From the NCBI RefSeq assembly GCF_000384315.1, contig NZ_ARVW01000001.1, positions 939,746 through 1,003,745 on the forward strand: 64,000 bases of DNA. The letters are read 5' to 3'. The DNA is from Amycolatopsis nigrescens CSC17Ta-90. GTDB taxonomy: Bacteria; Actinomycetota; Actinomycetes; Mycobacteriales; Pseudonocardiaceae. Each line of letters opens with the position of its first letter. The first letter of the stretch is position 1. A program made the position numbers and the translations under genes. Under the pieces are notes generated by a model. It did no database searches. It was not told the origin of the DNA and was given only the letters and a program-made list of their open reading frames with translations. Positions 60,014 to 64,000 of this stretch are shown here, in pieces.

Positions 60014-63000
60014 GACGCGGGGCACGGCGCCGGCGCGGCCGGACCGAGATCGGTGACGGTGAAGCCGTCCATGACCAGGTCGGCCTGTTCGGCCTCCCCC
60101 GGCAGCTTGCGCAGGCCGACCCAGTCGTCCCCGCAGCCGCCCGCGGTGAACTCCTGGCTGAACCTCGCGGTGCTCCGCTGCTCGCCGAACGGGGTCCGCC
60201 GCCACTCCACGGTCCTCGTACCGCTGTCCGCGCCGTTCACCCAGGTGTACTGGCCGGCCTGGCCGCTCTGGTAGTCGAACTCCACCCGGTACCGGTGCCC
60301 GGGGGTGAACCGCACGCTCTGCGGCACGGTCCGGTACACCAGGCCCTCGTTCTCCTCGTGCGCCTTGAGCGACCATTCGCCGCCGAGCACGTCGTCCACC
60401 AGTTTCGAGTTCCAGCCGCGCTGGGTGTACGGCGCGTGCAGCTGGGCGAGATGCGTGCGCGGGTCGGTGCTGCCGCCCGCGTCGCCCTTCACGAACGGCC
60501 ACCAGCCCTGGTCCACGTGCTCGAAGTCCTCGAAGACCTGCGCGCCGGGTTGCACCGACGGCCGCACCGGCACCACCCGGATGTCGTCGGCGCGCACCGT
60601 GGCGTCGCCGTCCGCGGTGGAGATCCGCAAGGTCGGCGCGGCACCACCCGGTGGAACGTCGAAGAGCACCCGCATCCGCTGGAAGTAGGTGTCGTGCTTG
60701 TCGTCCGCGGCGACCAGGTTCTGCGCGGCGGACGAATCCACGAAGGCCGTCTTGGCCGGTTTTCCGCCCGACCGCACGGAAAGCTCGGTGCGCCTCGTTT
60801 CACCCCGCTGCACCTCCACCCAGGCCGACGCGCTGTAGGTACCCGGTGCGAGCGTGCCGAGGCGCTGCTGAAGCGAGCCGGCACCGGCACCGAACCTGGC
60901 GACCTGCTGACCGCGGTCGGTCCGTTCGATGGACACCGCGCCGCCGGGGTGCCAGGCACGCAGGTCACCGGCGTTGAACCCGGGGTCGGTCACCGGGGAA
61001 CCCTGGCCCCAGCCGGGTTTGCCCTGCACGGGCGCCGGGGTGTCCGGGTAGATCACATACGGCACACCCGGTTCGGCGTCCAGGGAGACCTTGCGGTCGC
61101 GCACCGGCACCGTCGAGACGAGTCGGCGGCCGGTGTCGGTGAGCCGGTAGACATTCACCTTCCGCGTCCCGCCCAGCTCCGCGGGCAGCGTCCACTCGGT
61201 GCGCCCGCCGGCCGGGTTGTAGTGGTAGAGCTTGCCGTCGTCCCACGGCAGCAGGTAGCGGTCGCCGTCGAGCACCTTCGCGTCGCCGACGAAGAACTCG
61301 CGCTTACCGGCCGCGTCACTGCCGCGGACCCCGCCGGTGAAGTCGATCTGGTGCGCACCCCAGCGCTGGATCTGGAAGTGCTGCAGGAACTTGGCCGGCA
61401 GGTTGCTGGTCCAGATGTTGCGGTAGAAGGCGTTCCAGTCGACCTCGTTGGTCCAGCCCTCGAACTCCTCGATCCGGGTGTTGCCCAGGATCGGATGGTT
61501 GTTCCAGATGTCCTTCTGGTCGTTGCGGATGAACCGGATCAGCTGGGAGTTCAGCCCCTTGTTGGTGGCGCCGCCGTAGTCGAGATCGTTGGCCCAGTGC
61601 GACCACAGCGCGGAACGCTCCAGCTTGTCGGACCACTCGGTGCCCACCTGCCAGCCCTGCTCGCGCAGGGTGCTCAGCATCCGCTCGGCGGGCCAGCCGT
61701 AGCTGCGGTACACGTCGATGTAGAGGAACTGGAGGTTCTGCTCGGTCTCGTCGCGCAGCTGCTGGAACCTCCTCGCCAGGTCACCGGACGCGTTGTCGCG
61801 GCGCTGGTCGATCTCGTAGGACTGGTCCAGCCAGTTCCAGCCCTTGCGGCCGACGTCCACCAGCCGCTCGTCGAATGCCTTCGCCTCGGGATAGGACTCG
61901 GTCGCGTTGACGTGCACGCCGAAGTTCGCGCCCCACTGCTTTCCCTCGCGCAGCAAGGTGTTCAGGTCGGCCAGCCCACCGGCACGGGTGTTGTAGTCGC
62001 CGCCGTAGTCGGGATGCCCGGAGTCGTGGCCCTCGGAGCCGTAGCCCTTCAGGATCGCCAGCTGGCCGAGCCCGTCGGTGGCCAGCGAGATCCGCTTGAC
62101 GTCGTCCAGCGTGCGCAGGAACGGATGGGTCGCCTGGCTGGCGAAGTTGAACGGGATGTGCGTGACGACCCGGTCCGCGGTCTGCTCCGCGCCGGCCGGG
62201 GTGATCGCGATCTGCCGGAACGCGATCGCGCCGTCCTGCCAGTCGAGGGTTCCGTCGCCGTTGGCGTCCGGGGTGACGACCACCTTGGCCCATGGCAGCT
62301 CCTCCGGCTTGGTCGCGGTGTCGCCGCGGTGCGTCCACTGCCCGCTCCACAGGCCGACCCGGACGCCGTCGCCTTCCTTGCGGGCCTGGTGCCACAGCCG
62401 CGCCGCGTCCCGGTTGGTCGGACCGGAAGGCTTGTCGTAGACCGAGTTCGTCTCCACCGACGCGGCGAGGCTGGCGGTGTTCAGCACCGCGTAGCTCGCG
62501 CCGACCGGGTTCTGCTCCACCGGGGTCTGCGCGGTGACCGGGGCGAACCGGTCCGCGGTGCGGGTGGAGTCGGGGTCGAGGGTGGTGAACGCGGTCGCCG
62601 CGCCCTGCTGCCCGCCGGTCACCGACACCAGGTCGTGCCCGGGGATGTCGATGGTGCCGACGCGCAGCGCGGCGGTCTCGACGATCCGGTCGATCCGGAA
62701 GGTGACGGCCCGACCCGCCACCCGGATGGAGGCGTCGATCCGGGCGCCGGGCGCGTCGTCCACGGCGAGCGAATAGTGCGCGGCGCCGTCCTGGCCGACC
62801 GAGCCGGTGCCGGTGACCCGGTACGGCCTGCCGTTCAAGGTGATCGAATCCAGCGCCGAGCTGCGGCCATCCAAGCCGGCGCCGGTGGCGCGATCCAGAT
62901 AGCGGCCGACATACGGGAACGACGCGCCGAGGGTCACCTCCAGCTCCGGCGAGGAGATCTTCAGCTCGGCGGGCGCGGCGGCCGCCGCCGGACCGGGCGC

Positions 63001-63069
63001 GCCGGCGGCCAGTGTGCAGAGGGCGATGGCGACCACGCCGAGGCGAGAACGAGCCGAGCGGACAGGCAT
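60010..63069 (-). CDS. Secreted endo-alpha-N-acetylgalactosaminidase (GH101)
   Basis: This 1019-residue exported enzyme has a signal peptide (RLGVVAIALCTLAAGAPGPAAAA), an N-terminal beta-sandwich (to about 290) and the GH101 barrel. The barrel includes LAILKGYGSEGHDSGHPDYGGDYNTRAGG, GVHVNATESYPEA, the predicted nucleophile Asp in LQFLYIDVYRSYGWP (about 465), the acid/base Glu in WQVGTEWSDKLE (about 490), and DWNAFYRNIWTSNLPAKFLQHF. C-terminal beta and carbohydrate-binding-like domains run to the end. GH101 releases the Gal-beta1,3-GalNAc core disaccharide from Ser/Thr of mucin-type glycoproteins. GGAGG precedes the ATG. Confidence 0.94.
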   Translation of the reverse strand: MPVRSARSRLGVVAIALCTLAAGAPGPAAAAAPAELKISSPELEVTLGASFPYVGRYLDRATGAGLDGRSSALDSITLNGRPYRVTGTGSVGQDGAAHYSLAVDDAPGARIDASIRVAGRAVTFRIDRIVETAALRVGTIDIPGHDLVSVTGGQQGAATAFTTLDPDSTRTADRFAPVTAQTPVEQNPVGASYAVLNTASLAASVETNSVYDKPSGPTNRDAARLWHQARKEGDGVRVGLWSGQWTHRGDTATKPEELPWAKVVVTPDANGDGTLDWQDGAIAFRQIAITPAGAEQTADRVVTHIPFNFASQATHPFLRTLDDVKRISLATDGLGQLAILKGYGSEGHDSGHPDYGGDYNTRAGGLADLNTLLREGKQWGANFGVHVNATESYPEAKAFDERLVDVGRKGWNWLDQSYEIDQRRDNASGDLARRFQQLRDETEQNLQFLYIDVYRSYGWPAERMLSTLREQGWQVGTEWSDKLERSALWSHWANDLDYGGATNKGLNSQLIRFIRNDQKDIWNNHPILGNTRIEEFEGWTNEVDWNAFYRNIWTSNLPAKFLQHFQIQRWGAHQIDFTGGVRGSDAAGKREFFVGDAKVLDGDRYLLPWDDGKLYHYNPAGGRTEWTLPAELGGTRKVNVYRLTDTGRRLVSTVPVRDRKVSLDAEPGVPYVIYPDTPAPVQGKPGWGQGSPVTDPGFNAGDLRAWHPGGAVSIERTDRGQQVARFGAGAGSLQQRLGTLAPGTYSASAWVEVQRGETRRTELSVRSGGKPAKTAFVDSSAAQNLVAADDKHDTYFQRMRVLFDVPPGGAAPTLRISTADGDATVRADDIRVVPVRPSVQPGAQVFEDFEHVDQGWWPFVKGDAGGSTDPRTHLAQLHAPYTQRGWNSKLVDDVLGGEWSLKAHEENEGLVYRTVPQSVRFTPGHRYRVEFDYQSGQAGQYTWVNGADSGTRTVEWRRTPFGEQRSTARFSQEFTAGGCGDDWVGLRKLPGEAEQADLVMDGFTVTDLGPAAPAPCPAS

Positions 63070-63317
63070 GAAGCCTCCAACCGTCGAGCGTGCGTTTGTG
63101 ATTGTTTTATGCGCTCAAACGTCAAAAGTCAACAGAAACGAGCATCTTTCGCGCAGTCGGCGGCCGCTTTTCATGATCACTTTCGGTAACTAAACATTAG
63201 GGCATTCGAGTGAATATCACGAACTGCGCAAGCGAAACGGCCCACAAATGACAACTATGGGTAGTGGGCCCTGGGGAGGCGCCCGAGGGGAACTCACCGT
63301 GACCGCAGGGGGTAAAC
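63070..63317. promoter_or_regulatory. Divergent promoter region of the glycosidase operon and the DyP gene
   Basis: This 248-bp region is markedly AT-richer than its surroundings, for example near 63100-63125 and 63180-63215. CGTTTG (63093-63098) and CAAACG (63116-63121) form an inverted repeat 24 nt upstream of the GH101 start, a possible repressor site. Promoters for both directions must lie here. Confidence 0.5.
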
Positions 63318-64000
63318 GTGTCCGTAGACCTGTCTGTGCCGCTGTCCTGGAAGAACGCCACCGGGGACGCCGCGGCCATGCTCGAAGAACTGCAACCGAA
63401 CATTCTCAAGGCGCACGTCCGGGACCATCTGGCCATCCTGTTCCTGCGTTTCGACGACGCCAAGGCGGCGAGGACCTTCCTCACCCGGCTGGTCCCGCTG
63501 ATGAAATCCGCGAAAGCGCATCTGACCGAGGTCGAAGCGTTCAAGAAAGACCGCGTCGCCGGCACGCCCTACGTCGGCCTCGGCCTGAGCGCGGAGGCGT
63601 ACCGGAAGCTCGGTGCGCCCGGCACACCCGGCGACCAGCTCTTCGGCGCCGGCGCGAAGAACGCGGTACCCCGGCTCAAGGACCCGCGGGTGGCGGACTG
63701 GGAGGTGCCCTACCGCGAGGTCGTGGACGCGGTGGTGCTGATCGGGGACGCCGACGAGGCCCCGGTGAAGACCACCCGCCGGAAGGTCAAGGCGCTGCTG
63801 TCCAGGGGAATCACGGTGCTGGGCGAGGAGACCGGGCTGGCCCAGCTGAACAAGAACGGCGAGGGCATCGAGCACTTCGGCTATGTGGACGGTCGTAGCC
63901 AGCCGCTGTTCCTCACCGAGGACATCGAGAACGAGAAGCGGACCACCGACGGCATCAACGAATGGGACCCCTCGGCCGCGCTGGACCGGGTGCTGGTGCC
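63318..64000 (+). CDS. DyP-type haem peroxidase, N-terminal part (cut by window edge)
   Basis: The GTG at 63318 (MSVDLSVPLSWKNATGD), 5 nt after AGGGGG, opens a frame that stays open to the edge (227 codons). The first half (EELQPNILKAHVRDHLAILFLRFDDAKAARTFLTRLVPLM) is a ferredoxin-like domain. The motif HFGYVDGRSQPLF (about 190-202) matches the conserved GxxDG motif of dye-decolorising peroxidases, whose Asp is catalytic. No Tat signal is visible at the N-terminus, so this looks like a cytoplasmic class. The haem-ligand His lies beyond the window. Confidence 0.8.
   Translation, partial: MSVDLSVPLSWKNATGDAAAMLEELQPNILKAHVRDHLAILFLRFDDAKAARTFLTRLVPLMKSAKAHLTEVEAFKKDRVAGTPYVGLGLSAEAYRKLGAPGTPGDQLFGAGAKNAVPRLKDPRVADWEVPYREVVDAVVLIGDADEAPVKTTRRKVKALLSRGITVLGEETGLAQLNKNGEGIEHFGYVDGRSQPLFLTEDIENEKRTTDGINEWDPSAALDRVLV

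Noticed and set aside
60295..63189. A 964-codon plus-strand open frame opposite the GH101 gene
   Set aside because: Low-complexity Arg/Val/Gly/His composition and no motifs; the minus-strand frame has a signal peptide and GH101 catalytic motifs.

Overview
The window is GC-rich, strongly third-position-GC-biased DNA from an actinobacterium, most likely a Pseudonocardiales member such as Amycolatopsis. Supporting signs are frequent GTG/TTG starts, ATGA/GTGA gene overlaps, a DUF5753-DUF397 regulator pair, a DUF5302 protein, PaaX, TetR and HxlR regulators, and a mycothiol-type PIG-L deacetylase. I found no rRNA, tRNA, CRISPR array or complete insertion sequence. The genus is an inference from gene content, not a search result.

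Layout. 1-8.7 kb: a tandem HxlR regulator, DUF5302 protein, leucine/valine-type dehydrogenase, secreted phosphodiesterase, a divergent TetR/flavin-monooxygenase pair with two operator-like sites, the DUF5753/DUF397 pair and an alpha/beta hydrolase. 8.9-10.5 kb: an unusual membrane-anchored PstS-like binding protein. 10.5-21.6 kb: the metabolic core, a divergent locus that appears to catabolise tryptophan through kynurenine and anthranilate. The minus-strand arm holds a PaaX regulator, tryptophan 2,3-dioxygenase and a kynureninase-like enzyme. The plus-strand arm holds a flavin oxidoreductase, a fused anthraniloyl-CoA monooxygenase/reductase, a creatininase-family hydrolase, an aminobenzoate-CoA ligase, an SDR, an enoyl-CoA hydratase, a RidA deaminase and an acyl-CoA dehydrogenase. 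TrpB2 follows nearby. 23.6-40.6 kb: arginase-family, PIG-L, RidA and MtnA proteins; pyruvate oxidase plus CoA-transferase under a LysR gene; a P450/ferredoxin pair divergent from a TetR gene with a clear operator; a phosphotransferase; a CaiB-type CoA-transferase; a methyltransferase; and a large FAD/Fe-S dehydrogenase. 40.6-43 kb: a two-component system. 43-50 kb: a complete Liv-type ABC importer followed by a hydratase/decarboxylase pair of the meta-cleavage lower pathway, suggesting uptake of an aromatic-derived substrate. 51.4-57.4 kb: glutamate synthase gltB-gltD. 57.9-63 kb: a coupled secreted GH89/GH101 pair for mucin-type glycans. The right edge cuts a DyP-type peroxidase.

Two non-coding themes stand out. 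First, ten intergenic palindromes of about 44-56 nt fall into three or four families. All lie just downstream of stop codons, several supply the stop codon themselves, and two interrupt the anthranilate operon. Second, three gene junctions (PaaX/kynA, histidine kinase/response regulator, gltB/gltD) carry short duplications of the stop-start overlap, creating chains of tiny ORFs that keep stop/start coupling intact. The kinase/regulator junction has three chained mini-ORFs built on a 38-bp tandem repeat. I regard this as the least explained feature of the window.
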